A DNA stretch of 64,000 nucleotides from the NCBI GenBank assembly GCA_022649135.1, contig JALCNP010000009.1:32060-96059 (forward strand), given 5' to 3'. The stretch's first letter is position 1. The number at the start of each line of letters is the position of its first letter. Below the pieces are notes generated by a model. The model was not told the origin of the DNA and made no database searches. It saw nothing but the letters and a program-made list of their open reading frames with translations. The position numbers and the translations under genes were made by a program. This document shows, in pieces, positions 1 to 8,913 of this stretch. Source of the stretch: Bifidobacterium sp. (GTDB lineage Bacteria > Actinomycetota > Actinomycetes > Actinomycetales > Bifidobacteriaceae).

Positions 1-680
1 GCGAATACCAGAACCTTGAGATACGTGGTGTTGATCCCGGAGGCGCTCGCGGCTATCTCGTCGTCACGGATGGCCTTGACCGCGCGTCCGTAGCGGGAGC
101 GGGCGAACATGAACAGGAACACGACGGTGACGACGGTGATCCAGAACACGACATACAGATTCGCCAGGCGATCGATGCCGATAAGGGCCTGCCCCTGCTG
201 CCCTTTGCTCAGTCCCGCTCCTCCCGCGATGGTGAGGTTCTGTATGATCACGCGGATGATCTCCCCGAAACCCAGCGTGACGATCGCCAGGTAATCGCCA
301 TGAAGACGCAGTGCGGGGATTCCGACGAGAACCCCGAAGACGCAGGCGAGCGCTCCCCCTGCGATTGTCGCGATGAGGAATCGGGAGAGGTCGCTCATCG
401 CGATTCCCTGCGCCACGATCCATTTGCTGGTCAGGGCCGCACAGTAGGCGCCTATGGCCTCGAATCCGCAGCATCCCAGAGTGAGCTGCCCGAGGACGCC
501 TATGGTCAGATTCAATGACGCGGTCATGATCACCGCAATGCAGGCGGTCATCATGATTCCCTTGATGTAGGGGCTTGCCAGACCCGTCTCGCACACGGCC
601 ATGAGCAGCCCGAAAAGGGCCAGTACCGCCACAAGACACACCAGATATGATTGTCTGTTCGACAGCATTGACTTTCGCAT
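1..680 (-). CDS. livM: Branched-chain amino-acid ABC transporter permease LivM (3' part cut by window edge)
   Basis: Second membrane subunit of a LIV-type branched-chain amino-acid importer. The reverse-strand frame opens at an ATG at 678-680 (MRKSMLSNRQSYLVCLV...) preceded by GAGGGG, and stays open to base 1, so about 226 residues are present and the C-terminus lies outside. The frame shows repeated hydrophobic segments and the LivM-like stretch LRLHGDYLAIVTLGFGEII, followed by YGRAVKAIRDDEIAA, the loop expected to contact the ATPase. It starts 4 nt after the stop of livH, so the two are translationally linked. The livG and livF ATPases would be expected beyond the left edge. Confidence 0.93.
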   Translation of the reverse strand, partial: MRKSMLSNRQSYLVCLVAVLALFGLLMAVCETGLASPYIKGIMMTACIAVIMTASLNLTIGVLGQLTLGCCGFEAIGAYCAALTSKWIVAQGIAMSDLSRFLIATIAGGALACVFGVLVGIPALRLHGDYLAIVTLGFGEIIRVIIQNLTIAGGAGLSKGQQGQALIGIDRLANLYVVFWITVVTVVFLFMFARSRYGRAVKAIRDDEIAASASGINTTYLKVLVF

Positions 681-684
681 CCCC

Positions 685-1611
685 TCAGACCTTCTCCCCT
701 TCGTTCTTTCCCATGATTCCCGAGGGCTTGACCAGAAGCACGACGATCAGGATGCCGAACACGATGGCATCGGAGAACGCCGAGGTGATGACGCCTGCGG
801 TGATCGTTCCTATGTACGCCTTCGTGAGGCTTTCGATCAGACCGATGGCAAGACCTCCGATCATCGCACCGGGAATCGATCCGATGCCCCCGAGCACCGC
901 GGCGACGAATGCCTTGAGGCCCAGCATCGCGCCCATCATGGGCGAGACCTGGGGGTATGCGGCGCAATACATCAAGGCCGCGACCCCGGCAAGGCCCGAT
1001 CCGATGGCGAAGGTGAGCGTGATGGTGGAATTGACTTTGATGCCCATGAGAACCGCCGCCTCCTTGTCCTCCGACACGGCCCGCATCGCCCTGCCCCGTT
1101 TGGTGTAGGTGACATAGAGCTGAAGTCCGACCATGATCAGCACCCCCAGAACGATGGTCAGCAGGGTGTCACCGGGAATGGAAAGCTCTCCCAGCGACAC
1201 GTTGCGCAGATGGAAGATGGTCGGCATGGTTTTGTAGTCGGCACCGAAAACCGCCTGCGAGCCGTTCTCCAGCAGCAGGCTCATGGCGATGGCCGTGATC
1301 AGCGCCGTCATGCTGTTTCCGCGCTCGCGCACGGGTTTGTATGCCGCCTTTTCGACGATGACGCCGACGGCCACGCACATGATGACGGCGGGGACGACGG
1401 CGAGCCATGCGGGGAGACCCGCGGCGATGATCATCGGGATGACGAGCATCATCACGTACGATCCGACCATGATGAAGTCGCCGTGGGCGAAGTTGATGAG
1501 ACGGATGATGCCGTACACCATGGTGTAGCCCAGGGCGACCAGCGAGTAGACGCTTCCGATTTTCAGCCCGTTGAATATCTGGCTGATGAACATGAGTATC
1601 TGATTGGACAT
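685..1611 (-). CDS. livH: Branched-chain amino-acid ABC transporter permease LivH
   Basis: First membrane subunit of the LIV-type importer, 308 residues with about eight hydrophobic segments. LivH signatures are visible: SLVALGYTMVYGIIRLINFAHGD near the N-terminus and GLKAFVAAVLGGIGSIPGAM in the second half. A longer frame runs upstream to 1710, but the ATG at 1611 has the ribosome site AAGGGGAG just before it and matches the family N-terminus (MSNQILMFISQIFNGL). It follows the binding-protein gene after a 327-nt gap that contains hairpins and lies 4 nt upstream of livM. Function is confident at family level; the amino-acid specificity is inferred. Confidence 0.95.
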   Translation of the reverse strand: MSNQILMFISQIFNGLKIGSVYSLVALGYTMVYGIIRLINFAHGDFIMVGSYVMMLVIPMIIAAGLPAWLAVVPAVIMCVAVGVIVEKAAYKPVRERGNSMTALITAIAMSLLLENGSQAVFGADYKTMPTIFHLRNVSLGELSIPGDTLLTIVLGVLIMVGLQLYVTYTKRGRAMRAVSEDKEAAVLMGIKVNSTITLTFAIGSGLAGVAALMYCAAYPQVSPMMGAMLGLKAFVAAVLGGIGSIPGAMIGGLAIGLIESLTKAYIGTITAGVITSAFSDAIVFGILIVVLLVKPSGIMGKNEGEKV

Positions 1612-1751
1612 TGCTCCCCTTTCACGTGGGGTGTGCGCAGTGGGTTGCGCGCGGCTGCGACGCCGCGGGCAACGACGATGAATGATGGTGACGCGCTTAC
1701 GGCGGGGCACAAACGGTGATGGAGCCCCGCATCACGGCGCGCTCCGTCGAT

Positions 1752-1797
1752 GGGGAGAACCTCCCCGGGAGGATTCGGTGGGGGTCATGCCCCCGCC
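1752..1797 (-). terminator. Hairpin pair between binding-protein gene and livH (attenuator-like)
   Basis: The 327-nt gap 1612-1938 separates livJ from livH on the same strand. It contains two adjacent inverted repeats: GGGGAG/CTCCCC at 1752-1766 with a 3-nt loop, and GGTGGGGG/CCCCCGCC at 1777-1797 with a TCATG loop and one G-U pair. No U-tract follows. A partial terminator here would let the binding protein be made in excess over the permeases, a common arrangement in ABC importers; that role is inferred. No open frame in the gap has coding character. Confidence 0.5.
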
Positions 1798-1938
1798 GAA
1801 TATGCGGCGTGTGCGGCACCGGCCGGTGTCCCCCATCGCCTCCAGAGCGACGCGGCCACGGACAGACCGCATATGCTCCGCAAGTGGGGGGAAACCGGAG
1901 GTTGCGCCGATGATGCCGCCGCGAGATACGCGGATGTG

Positions 1939-3129
1939 CTACTTCTCCGGCTGAACCGTGGAGTTGTATACGGGCTTTCCGTCCTTGTATTCCAGAACGA
2001 TCACGGACTTCTTCGGAGATCCGGTTCTGTCAAGGGTGAACGAGCCGGTCACTCCGCTGAAGCTCATGCCGGCCATCGCCTTGCGAACCTGTTCGCGGTT
2101 GGGTGTCCTGCCGGCCTTCTCGATCGCGGCCTTGACCATATAGACGGAATCGTATCCCAGAGCGGCGAAGGTGTTGGGTTCCCCGCCATTCGCCTTTCTG
2201 TACGAGGTGATGAAGTCCTGTACCTTCGTGTTCGCGGAGTCGTCGGGAGAATAATGGGTGGTGTAGTACACCTTGTTGTAGACCGCGGTGTCATCGGTCA
2301 GCTTCAGACCGTCGTAGCCGTCCGGTCCCATGACGATTCCCTTGTATCCCACGGAACGGGCCTGCGGAATGATGTAGGGGCCTGCGATGCTGTAGTAATA
2401 CGGCGCATAGAGGAACTGCGCGCCGGACGCCTGGATCTTCTGCAGCTGCGAGGAGTATTCGGTGTCGTCCGCGCTCGATGAGCTTTCCTTGTCGACGACG
2501 TCCAGGCCGTACTTCGACGCGGCCTTCACGAAGGCGTCCGCGGTCCCTGAGGAGTAAGGGTCTCCCGTACCGTAAAGCACCGCGACCTTCTTGACCTTCA
2601 GGGTCTGGGCGGCGAAGCGTGCCGCGACGGCCCCCTGGTAGGAGTCCTTGAAGCAGGCGCGGAACATGTAGTCTCCCGTGGCGATGGAGTCGGATGTCGC
2701 GGCCGGGGCGACGGCCACGAGCTTGCTTTGGTCGGCCAGAGGCGCGACCGCCGCGGTCGTGGCGGATATGGTCGGCCCCAGCACCGCCATGACGGATCCG
2801 TCTCCGGCAAGCTTGTTGAATGCGTTCGAGGCTTCGGTCGCATCGCCCTTGTCGTCCATGCTCTCAAGCTTGACCTGCTTGCCGTTGATTCCGCCCTTGG
2901 CGTTGATCTCGGTGATGGCCAGAGTGAAGCCCTTGACCTCTGATTCCCCGTAAGCTGCGGCCGACCCCGAATTGGTGGTGATCGAACCGAGCGTGATCGT
3001 CTTCCCCGACACTGTGGCCGTCGCATCGCCCGTGTCGGACATGCTTCCGCCCGAGCAACCCGCGAGAGACATAGATACGGCTGCAATCGCACCGATCACA
3101 GCAAATTTTCCGGTGAACGTGGTGTTCAT
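1939..3129 (-). CDS. livJ: Branched-chain amino-acid ABC transporter substrate-binding lipoprotein
   Basis: Extracytoplasmic binding protein of the LIV importer, 396 residues. Residues 1-25 form a lipoprotein signal with lipobox LAGC, predicting lipid anchoring to the membrane. The mature part is a periplasmic-binding-protein type I (Peripla_BP_6) fold: ITLGSITTNSGSAAAYGESEVKGFTLAITEIN, then KLVAVAPAATSD and AALGYDSVYMVKAAIEKAG. The start at 3129 is chosen over the upstream frame start because AAGGAAA sits about 8 nt before it and the signal peptide begins there. It is first in the operon, with a strong promoter-like element at 3243-3271 and a hairpin-containing gap before livH. Confidence 0.95.
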   Translation of the reverse strand: MNTTFTGKFAVIGAIAAVSMSLAGCSGGSMSDTGDATATVSGKTITLGSITTNSGSAAAYGESEVKGFTLAITEINAKGGINGKQVKLESMDDKGDATEASNAFNKLAGDGSVMAVLGPTISATTAAVAPLADQSKLVAVAPAATSDSIATGDYMFRACFKDSYQGAVAARFAAQTLKVKKVAVLYGTGDPYSSGTADAFVKAASKYGLDVVDKESSSSADDTEYSSQLQKIQASGAQFLYAPYYYSIAGPYIIPQARSVGYKGIVMGPDGYDGLKLTDDTAVYNKVYYTTHYSPDDSANTKVQDFITSYRKANGGEPNTFAALGYDSVYMVKAAIEKAGRTPNREQVRKAMAGMSFSGVTGSFTLDRTGSPKKSVIVLEYKDGKPVYNSTVQPEK

Positions 3130-3242
3130 CCCAGATTTCCTTCTTCCCGTAACACAACAGGCGCACACGTGTACGGGGGCAACTGTCTCTCAGCTTGTGG
3201 CCGTCTCTCTCATTACCTCGCCAGTGTCTGCACCGTACCCCC

Positions 3243-3271
3243 TTTATACCGATGTCCCGGACAAATTGCAA
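3243..3271 (-). promoter_or_regulatory. Sigma70-type promoter for livJ operon
   Basis: On the reverse strand TTGCAA (3266-3271) is followed after exactly 17 nt by TATAAA (3243-3248), a near-consensus vegetative promoter. Transcription would start near 3236, leaving a leader of about 105 nt before the livJ start at 3129. It lies just beyond the stop codon of prmC. Confidence 0.7.
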
Positions 3272-3286
3272 CAGAGCACGTCCGTG

Positions 3287-4195
3287 TCAGCCGCGGATGG
3301 CGATCATGAAACGCGGGCGGCCACTGAGGTCAGCGCAGTCCCTCACTCCCCCGAACCCCTGACGGCGGGCGTATTCGACAAGCGCCTCGCGTTGGGAGAT
3401 GTCATGCTCCATGATCAGAACGCCTCCGGCCCGAAGCAGCCCGCGTGCTCTGACGAGGATACGCTCCGGTATCAGCAGCCCGTCGTCCGAACCGCCGTAC
3501 AGGGCGGCGGACGGATCGTAATCCCTCACCTCGGGCTGCTGGGGGATCTCGCTCAACGGTATGTAGGGCGGATTGGTGATGACCATGTCCATCATGCCGT
3601 CCGCATCGCGCAGCGTCCGCGGATCGGTCGCATCCCCCAGAACGAGATGATAGTCGCGCAGGACGCGGGGGCACTGCCGAGATACCGCACGCCTGTTGCG
3701 GTCCGCCCACCGATAGGCATCCCTCGAGCGTTCCACGGCCCATACCCTGGCATCGCTCAGCTCCGTGACCATGGACAGGCCGATCGCCCCGCTTCCCGCA
3801 CACAGATCGGCGATCAACGGGCGCTCGAGATGCCGGCGCGCAAGCCAATCCATACCCGCCTGCACCACGTCCTCGGTTTCCGGTCGCGGTATGAACACAC
3901 CCGGACCAACCCTGAGGTCAAGATAGCGGAACGGCGCATGGCCAACGATATGCTGCAGGGGCTCGCGCCGCGTGCGACGCACAAGCAGGGCACGGTAGCG
4001 ATCCACGAGTTCCGCGGCGCTGCATCCCACGGCCATATCGGACAGATCCGAACCGAGCACAATCGCCTTGTCGACGTCACGAAGCTCGCAGCCGAGGACA
4101 TGCGCCAGGAGCAGCTTCGCATCATGCTGCGCCGCCGGGACGCCCGCCTCCCTGAGCATCTCCGCGCCCGAACGGATCATCGAGGCTATCGGCAT
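3287..4195 (-). CDS. prmC: Peptide chain release factor N5-glutamine methyltransferase
   Basis: SAM-dependent methyltransferase that methylates the Gln of the GGQ motif in release factors, acting in the cytosol. 302 residues. The Rossmann motif LIADLCAGSGAIGLSM lies in the middle and the catalytic NPPY (about residues 208-211, VITNPPYIPLSEI) follows. The N-terminal helical domain contains DAKLLLAHVLG, typical of HemK/PrmC. It lies 42 nt downstream of its substrate gene prfA on the same strand, the standard bacterial arrangement. The ATG at 4195 is the first in-frame start; an upstream ATG is in another frame and soon stops. Confidence 0.96.
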   Translation of the reverse strand: MPIASMIRSGAEMLREAGVPAAQHDAKLLLAHVLGCELRDVDKAIVLGSDLSDMAVGCSAAELVDRYRALLVRRTRREPLQHIVGHAPFRYLDLRVGPGVFIPRPETEDVVQAGMDWLARRHLERPLIADLCAGSGAIGLSMVTELSDARVWAVERSRDAYRWADRNRRAVSRQCPRVLRDYHLVLGDATDPRTLRDADGMMDMVITNPPYIPLSEIPQQPEVRDYDPSAALYGGSDDGLLIPERILVRARGLLRAGGVLIMEHDISQREALVEYARRQGFGGVRDCADLSGRPRFMIAIRG

Positions 4196-4237
4196 GGTGC
4201 GGGCACCGGTCCGTTCATCTCGGCCACCATGGGCGCT

Positions 4238-5326
4238 CTATCGCTGCCGGGCGAGACGATCCGCCTCGTCGGCCTGGATGTCGCTGTCGATAACCGCCTG
4301 AAGATCGCCGTCCAGCACCTGGTCGAGGTTATACGCCTTGTAGTTCGTGCGATGGTCGACGATGCGGTTTTCCGGGAAGTTGTATGTCCGTATGCGTTCT
4401 GAGCGGTCCAGCGAACGCACCTGGGAATGGCGCATGTCGGCCGCCTCGGCGGCCTCCTTCTCGTGCTTCATCGCCAGCAGGCGGGATTTGAGAACCCGCA
4501 GGGCGGCCGCCCGGTTCTGGATCTGGGATTTCTCATCCTGCATGCTCACCACGATCCCCGTCGGAATGTGCGTCATGCGAACCGCAGAATACGTGGTGTT
4601 CACCGACTGGCCCCCCGGCCCCGAACTCATGAAGATGTCGATTTTCAGGTCCTTGGGCTCGATGTCAATCTCGTCGTCGTCCTCGTCGGCCTCGGGGAAG
4701 ACGATGACGCCCGCCGCGGATGTCTGTATCCTCCCCTGGGATTCGGTGACGGGCACACGCTGAACACGGTGCACGCCCCCTTCGTATTTGAGACTGGCCC
4801 AGACCCCGTCCTCGGGTGAGGACACGTTCCTCGCCCGAATCGCGACCTGGACGTCCTTGATGCCCCCCAGCTCGGTGCTGTTCTCGCTTTGCACGGTGGT
4901 GGTCCATCCGCGCTTCTCCGCATAGCGCATGTACATGCGCAGCAGATCGCCGGCGAAAAGGGCGGCCTCCTCGCCGCCGGTTCCCGCCTTGATCTCCATG
5001 ATGGTGTCCCGGATGTCGTCGGGATCCCGGGGGATGAGCGCGTCCCGAAGCTTGTCGCGCACTTCGGGAAGACGTCCCTCCAGCCGCCGCGCCTCCTGGG
5101 CGAAGTCCTCGTCCTCCTGGGCCATCTCGCTGGCGGCCTCCAAATCATCACGGACCCGGGTGTACTGACGATAGGCACCGATGATGACGCCCAGCTGCGC
5201 GTGCCTGCGTCCCAGCTTGCGCATGGCGTTGGGATCGGAGGCCACCTCCGACCTGCTCATCCGCTCCTCGATCTCGCGGTATTCGTCCAGAGCGGTCTGC
5301 GCCGCCGGGAACTGTTCGTCTGTCAT
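4238..5326 (-). CDS. prfA: Peptide chain release factor 1
   Basis: Class I release factor recognising UAA and UAG. 362 residues. The GGQ motif ([15 protein letters not shown], about 238-240) triggers peptidyl-tRNA hydrolysis, and the [15 protein letters not shown] segment carries the P-x-T anticodon-like tripeptide of RF1 rather than the SPF of RF2. The ATG at 5326 has AAGGAA a few bases upstream; an in-frame start 11 codons earlier lacks this. The product is probably methylated by the adjacent PrmC. Its UAG specificity is relevant to the in-frame TAG in the symporter gene at 7383-8798. Confidence 0.97.
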   Translation of the reverse strand: MTDEQFPAAQTALDEYREIEERMSRSEVASDPNAMRKLGRRHAQLGVIIGAYRQYTRVRDDLEAASEMAQEDEDFAQEARRLEGRLPEVRDKLRDALIPRDPDDIRDTIMEIKAGTGGEEAALFAGDLLRMYMRYAEKRGWTTTVQSENSTELGGIKDVQVAIRARNVSSPEDGVWASLKYEGGVHRVQRVPVTESQGRIQTSAAGVIVFPEADEDDDEIDIEPKDLKIDIFMSSGPGGQSVNTTYSAVRMTHIPTGIVVSMQDEKSQIQNRAAALRVLKSRLLAMKHEKEAAEAADMRHSQVRSLDRSERIRTYNFPENRIVDHRTNYKAYNLDQVLDGDLQAVIDSDIQADEADRLARQR

Positions 5327-5417
5327 TGCATTCCTTCGCTGCCGGACATGTTCACCCACATGCCCATCGTCCCCGCGTAGCGCCTTCCCGGACGATTCCG
5401 ATCCGACCTACGCATAT

Positions 5418-5478
5418 GAAAACGCCAGCCCGCAGGGCCCGATTGCATAATGCAATCAGACCCGTCAGACTGGCGTTG
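5418..5478 (-). terminator. Terminator after rpmE
   Basis: Downstream of rpmE on the reverse strand, AACGCCAG (5470-5477 complement) pairs with CTGGCGTT (5421-5428 complement). The enclosed arm GATTGCA-TAA-TGCAATC (5441-5457) forms its own 7-bp stem, and the outer stem runs into a short T-run (CTGGCGTTTTC). The structure separates rpmE from prfA and looks like a branched intrinsic terminator. Confidence 0.6.
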
Positions 5479-5484
5479 CACAAG

Positions 5485-5697
5485 CTACTTGGTTCTCTTG
5501 CCGTAGCGCCTTTCGAACCGAGCGACGCGGCCACCGGTGTCGAGAATCTTCTGCTTGCCGGTGTAGAACGGATGGCACTTCGAGCACACGTCAACGGTCA
5601 TGTGATCTCCACTGGCGGTCGAACGGGTGACGAAGGTGTTGCCGCACGAGCATGTGACCTGTACGGCATGATAATCGGGATGGATACCCTGCTTCAT
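5485..5697 (-). CDS. rpmE: 50S ribosomal protein L31 (type B1, zinc-binding form)
   Basis: Large-subunit ribosomal protein of 70 residues beginning [19 protein letters not shown]. Two cysteine pairs (CSC near residue 16 and CSKC near 38-41) mark the zinc-containing C+ form rather than the zinc-independent paralogue. The frame extends further upstream, but the ATG at 5697 has AGGAGA before it and is the family start. It is preceded by a promoter at 5770-5799 and followed by a terminator, so it appears to be monocistronic. Adjacent prfA and prmC are also translation genes. Confidence 0.97.
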   Translation of the reverse strand: MKQGIHPDYHAVQVTCSCGNTFVTRSTASGDHMTVDVCSKCHPFYTGKQKILDTGGRVARFERRYGKRTK

Positions 5698-5769
5698 GAT
5701 GTCTCCTAAGGAATTCGGGGGACCCGGGTCGCCTCGCCCCGATGGCGGACGTGAACCGGAACCTTTCGG

Positions 5770-5799
5770 ATTATATGCGAAGGGCCTGACGGACGCCAA
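5770..5799 (-). promoter_or_regulatory. Promoter upstream of rpmE
   Basis: The reverse strand has a perfect -10 TATAAT (5770-5775) preceded, 18 nt away, by TTGGCG (5794-5799). It lies about 70 nt upstream of the rpmE start. The rest of 5698-5957 shows no coding signal. Confidence 0.65.
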
Positions 5800-5957
5800 T
5801 CGGTCTACGCTGCTGGAGAGAACGACACACGAGAACCTGGGGACCGCGGGCGAATCCGGGCATCCTCCGGTGTGCTGAATCAGAATGTGGAACGACGGCC
5901 GCGACATGGGCGCGAGGGGCGTTCCATCGTGTTCTTGCGGCGCATCGGTTCGCATGC

Positions 5958-6034
5958 TGGTGGGGCCCCAGGGGCTTGAACCCTGGACCGAACGATTATG
6001 AGTCGTTTGCTCTAACCGACTGAGCTAGGGCCCC
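5958..6034 (-). tRNA. tRNA with CAU anticodon (tRNA-Met elongator or tRNA-Ile2)
   Basis: A 77-nt cloverleaf is encoded on the reverse strand, with CCA encoded. The acceptor stem is GGGGCCC/GGGCCCC, the D-arm GCTCAGTCGGTTAGAGC, the anticodon stem AACGA/TCGTT around the loop CTCATAA, and the T-arm CAGGG-TTCAAGC-CCCTG. The anticodon is CAU. It is not the initiator, because position 1 pairs with 72. CAU is shared by elongator Met and by Ile2, whose C34 is turned to lysidine by TilS (encoded at 54273-55490). The C5-G68 and C6-G67 pairs would suit Ile2, but identity cannot be settled by eye. Confidence 0.93.
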
Positions 6035-6237
6035 GCGTCAACCACTCTGGCGAGAGTCAACGCAACAATGATACCAATACCCGGGAACGCGTACGCGCAT
6101 CACGCGCCGCCGGAGATTGCCGAAACCCCCACGATGGGGCAAAGTCCAAGCCTCCCCGAGCGAAACGGCTCTGATACCGCCCTGCGTGTCGCAGCATCGG
6201 CGCACATCCGCCACACCCCGCCGCACAAGGTCTTCGG

Positions 6238-7230
6238 CTATGAGACACTCTGCCGGCGGGAGCGTGTCTCGAACATCGCCTCGACCTCCTGGGGCACCGG
6301 AATGGACGGATCGATCAGAGGATTGTTCAGATGCGTGTGGGAGAAGCCCTCCCGATACTGGGTGGGCGTGACGCCGGTTCTGCGCTTGAACAGTTTCATG
6401 AAGTTGCGCTCGTCATTGAAGAACGAATTCCGTGCGACCCGGGCGATGGGAATATCCGTCTGCATCAGCAGCACCTTCGCCGTCTCAAGGCGCATGTCGA
6501 GCAGGTAGCTCCTCAGGTTCGTTCCCAGCTCCCTGCGAAACAGCCTGGACAGGTAATCCGAGTTCATCGCAAAATGTCCCGCCACCGATCCGACGGTGAG
6601 ATCCGCGGACATATGCGAACGAATCCATTCGCAGATGCGAGCGGTGAGGGCGGACTCGTCGCGCTTCTTTTCCGCCAGGCCGCTGAGGTACTGATGACTG
6701 AGCTCAACCAGGAGGGCTCCGGTCATGAAGTCGCTCTCGCGCTGCGAATACCGGTAGCTGTTCGAGACGTCGAGCAGCTGCCCGAACAGCAGGAAGGCCC
6801 GGGCCTGCTGATTGAGGCGGAACTTATCGGGCAGCATGCTCACATTGTTGAGTTCGGTGATGAATTCGCGATGCCGTATCTTGTCGAAATCAACGGTGAC
6901 ATTAGGTCGTAAAATGACACTTGACTTCTGGAAAATGATACTTTCCCTCCACGCGGCGAAAAAATGCACCCAGTAGAAATCGATGGGTCCGCGCGCCGGA
7001 CCCCCGCCCCCTATCGTTGCCCCCGGACGCAGAAGCACACATTCCCCGGGCAGTATGTCAACGGGCTCACCATCGATGGAAATGCTGATTTTCCCGCGAA
7101 CACCGAGAATGATCTGAAAATCGCGGTCATGCCGCATCGTCTTGTGGACCCATCCGGGACCCGCCGTGAACTCCCCGGCCTTGTAGTAGTAGATGGGCTC
7201 GGTGAGCGAAATCGAAACGGTTCCAGCCAT
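6238..7230 (-). CDS. AraC-family transcriptional regulator
   Basis: 330-residue regulator. The N-terminal half resembles a cupin-type sugar-sensing domain (FQIILGVRGKISISIDGEPVDILPGECVLLRPG). The C-terminal quarter carries the two AraC helix-turn-helix units (LTVGSVAGHFAMNSDYLSRL and IPIARVARNSFFNDERNFMKLFKRRTGVTP). The second of two close ATGs (7230) is chosen because GAGGAG lies 9 nt upstream; it directly abuts the first. The gene is divergent from the GPH symporter and GH127 genes across a 152-nt gap, so it probably controls them in response to an arabinose-containing sugar. That target is inferred from position. Confidence 0.9.
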   Translation of the reverse strand: MAGTVSISLTEPIYYYKAGEFTAGPGWVHKTMRHDRDFQIILGVRGKISISIDGEPVDILPGECVLLRPGATIGGGGPARGPIDFYWVHFFAAWRESIIFQKSSVILRPNVTVDFDKIRHREFITELNNVSMLPDKFRLNQQARAFLLFGQLLDVSNSYRYSQRESDFMTGALLVELSHQYLSGLAEKKRDESALTARICEWIRSHMSADLTVGSVAGHFAMNSDYLSRLFRRELGTNLRSYLLDMRLETAKVLLMQTDIPIARVARNSFFNDERNFMKLFKRRTGVTPTQYREGFSHTHLNNPLIDPSIPVPQEVEAMFETRSRRQSVS

Positions 7231-7382
7231 CTGGATCATCTCCTCGCACCTGAAGGTCGGATACAGACACCATTATTGCACATTCAGCAGTGTTCTCCTC
7301 CGTCCGGAACGAGTTGCATGGATATGGGCATCGAGGCAGATGCTCGGCCGCAGTTAGGGTCAGCGAGAAAGGACGTGCTAGG

Positions 7383-8798
7383 ATGCACACATCACCAGGC
7401 GACACCGCCGCCGCACGAGCGGTTTCCACGACGAAACCGACCGAGAGGCAACTTCCGATCAGACGAAAGGTGACCTATGCCTTCACCGATCTGTCGGGCA
7501 ATCTTCTGTACTGCATCATCAGCGGGTACGCACTGTACTACTTCACCGACGTCTATGGTCTGTCCGTCACCGCGGCAGGGACCATCCTGCTCGTCGCCAG
7601 GTTCTTCGACGCGATCGGCGCGCCGGTCTGGGGCATGATCATCGATCATACGCACAGCCGCTAGGGGCAGTCGCGCCCCTGGTTCCTGTGGATGGGCGTG
7701 CCGTTCGTCATCCTGGTGTGGCTGCTGTTCACGTCGCCGTCGTTCAGCGACGAAAGCGCGAGAATCTGGTATGCCGGCGTGGTGTACATCCTGGCGGACA
7801 TCGCCTACATGGGCATGTCGACACCGATCACCGCAGTGCTCCCGAATCTGACCACGGATTCCAATGAACGCACGGTGACGAACTCCTTCCGCATGGTCGG
7901 CGGCAACATCGGCAACTTCCTTGCCGTCACCTTCATCCTTCCTGTCGCTTCATGGATCGGCGGATCCAATACCTCCAGGTCCGGATGGTCGACGGCGGTC
8001 GGCATCTACGCGGCGGTCGCGCTCATCCTACTGACGATCGCGTTCGCCGACATGCGCGAGCTCAACACCGGACGCGCCAGGTCGATCAGCATCCGCGAAA
8101 GCTTCAAGGCCGCCAGAGGCAACTGGCCGTGGATCCTGGTCGTCGTGGGCAACATCATCTTCTGGGTCGGCCTCGATATTCGCGCCACCACGCTGCCCTA
8201 CTTCTTCCAGTACAACATCGGGCACTCCACGTTGACCTCGGTTTTCAACGGGGTCTCGATCATCCAGGTTCTCGCGATGGCGGCCGTACCGCTGATCGCC
8301 AAGAAACTGCACAAGTACGGCAGCACGATCTTCGGCTTCGCCCTCGCCGCGCTGGGCCAGTTGGGTCTGGCGATCTCCGGCGGCAACGTCACGCTGCTGA
8401 TGGTCTCCTGGTGCATCGCATGTCTGGGCAGCGGCGCCGCCTGCTCGCTCTTCTTCGAGATGGTCGGAGACACCGTCGACTACGGCGAGTGGAAGAACGG
8501 CCTGCGCGCGAGCGGATTCCTGACGGCGGTGGGCAGCTCCTTCTGCATCCAGATCGGTGCCGGCGTCGGCGGGTTCATCCCCTCGCTGGTGATGAATGCC
8601 GGCGGCTATGTCGCCGACAGGACCCAGACGGCTTCGGCGCTTTCGGCCATCCATTTCTCATTCACCTGGCTGCCGCTGATCATCTTCCTGATCGGCATCA
8701 TCCCCATGGTCCTCTACCGCCGCTTCGAAATGCACGAGCCGGTGGTACGCGAGGATCTGCGCATGCGCGCCATCGAAGCCGAGGGGAGCGGAGCCTGA
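7383..8798 (+). pseudogene. GPH-family sugar:cation symporter interrupted by an in-frame TAG
   Basis: Would import a glycoside or pentoside, probably arabino-oligosaccharide, across the membrane. The frame starts at ATG 7383 (AAGGA 8 nt upstream) and reads 93 codons to DHTHSR, then TAG at 7662-7664, then continues in the same frame as GQSRPWFLWMGVPF for a further 377 residues. GPH transporters have R-W-G-x-x-R-P-W here, so TAG replaces the conserved Trp codon TGG by one base. No frameshift is seen and the remainder, with about ten membrane segments and FFEMVGDTVDYGEWKNG, is intact. Total length with the Trp restored is 471 residues, normal for the family. An ATG at 7692 could restart a truncated protein. 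Nonsense mutation, readthrough and sequencing error remain possible. Confidence 0.9.
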
Positions 8799-8913
8799 CC
8801 ATCACCAGGGGGCGAAGACGTCGCGGCCACCGCGCACCGCATTCGTCCCTGCCCCGGAAAACGCCCATGTCCGCGCGAAGCGGCATGGGACACGTTGCAG
8901 ATAAGGAATAACC

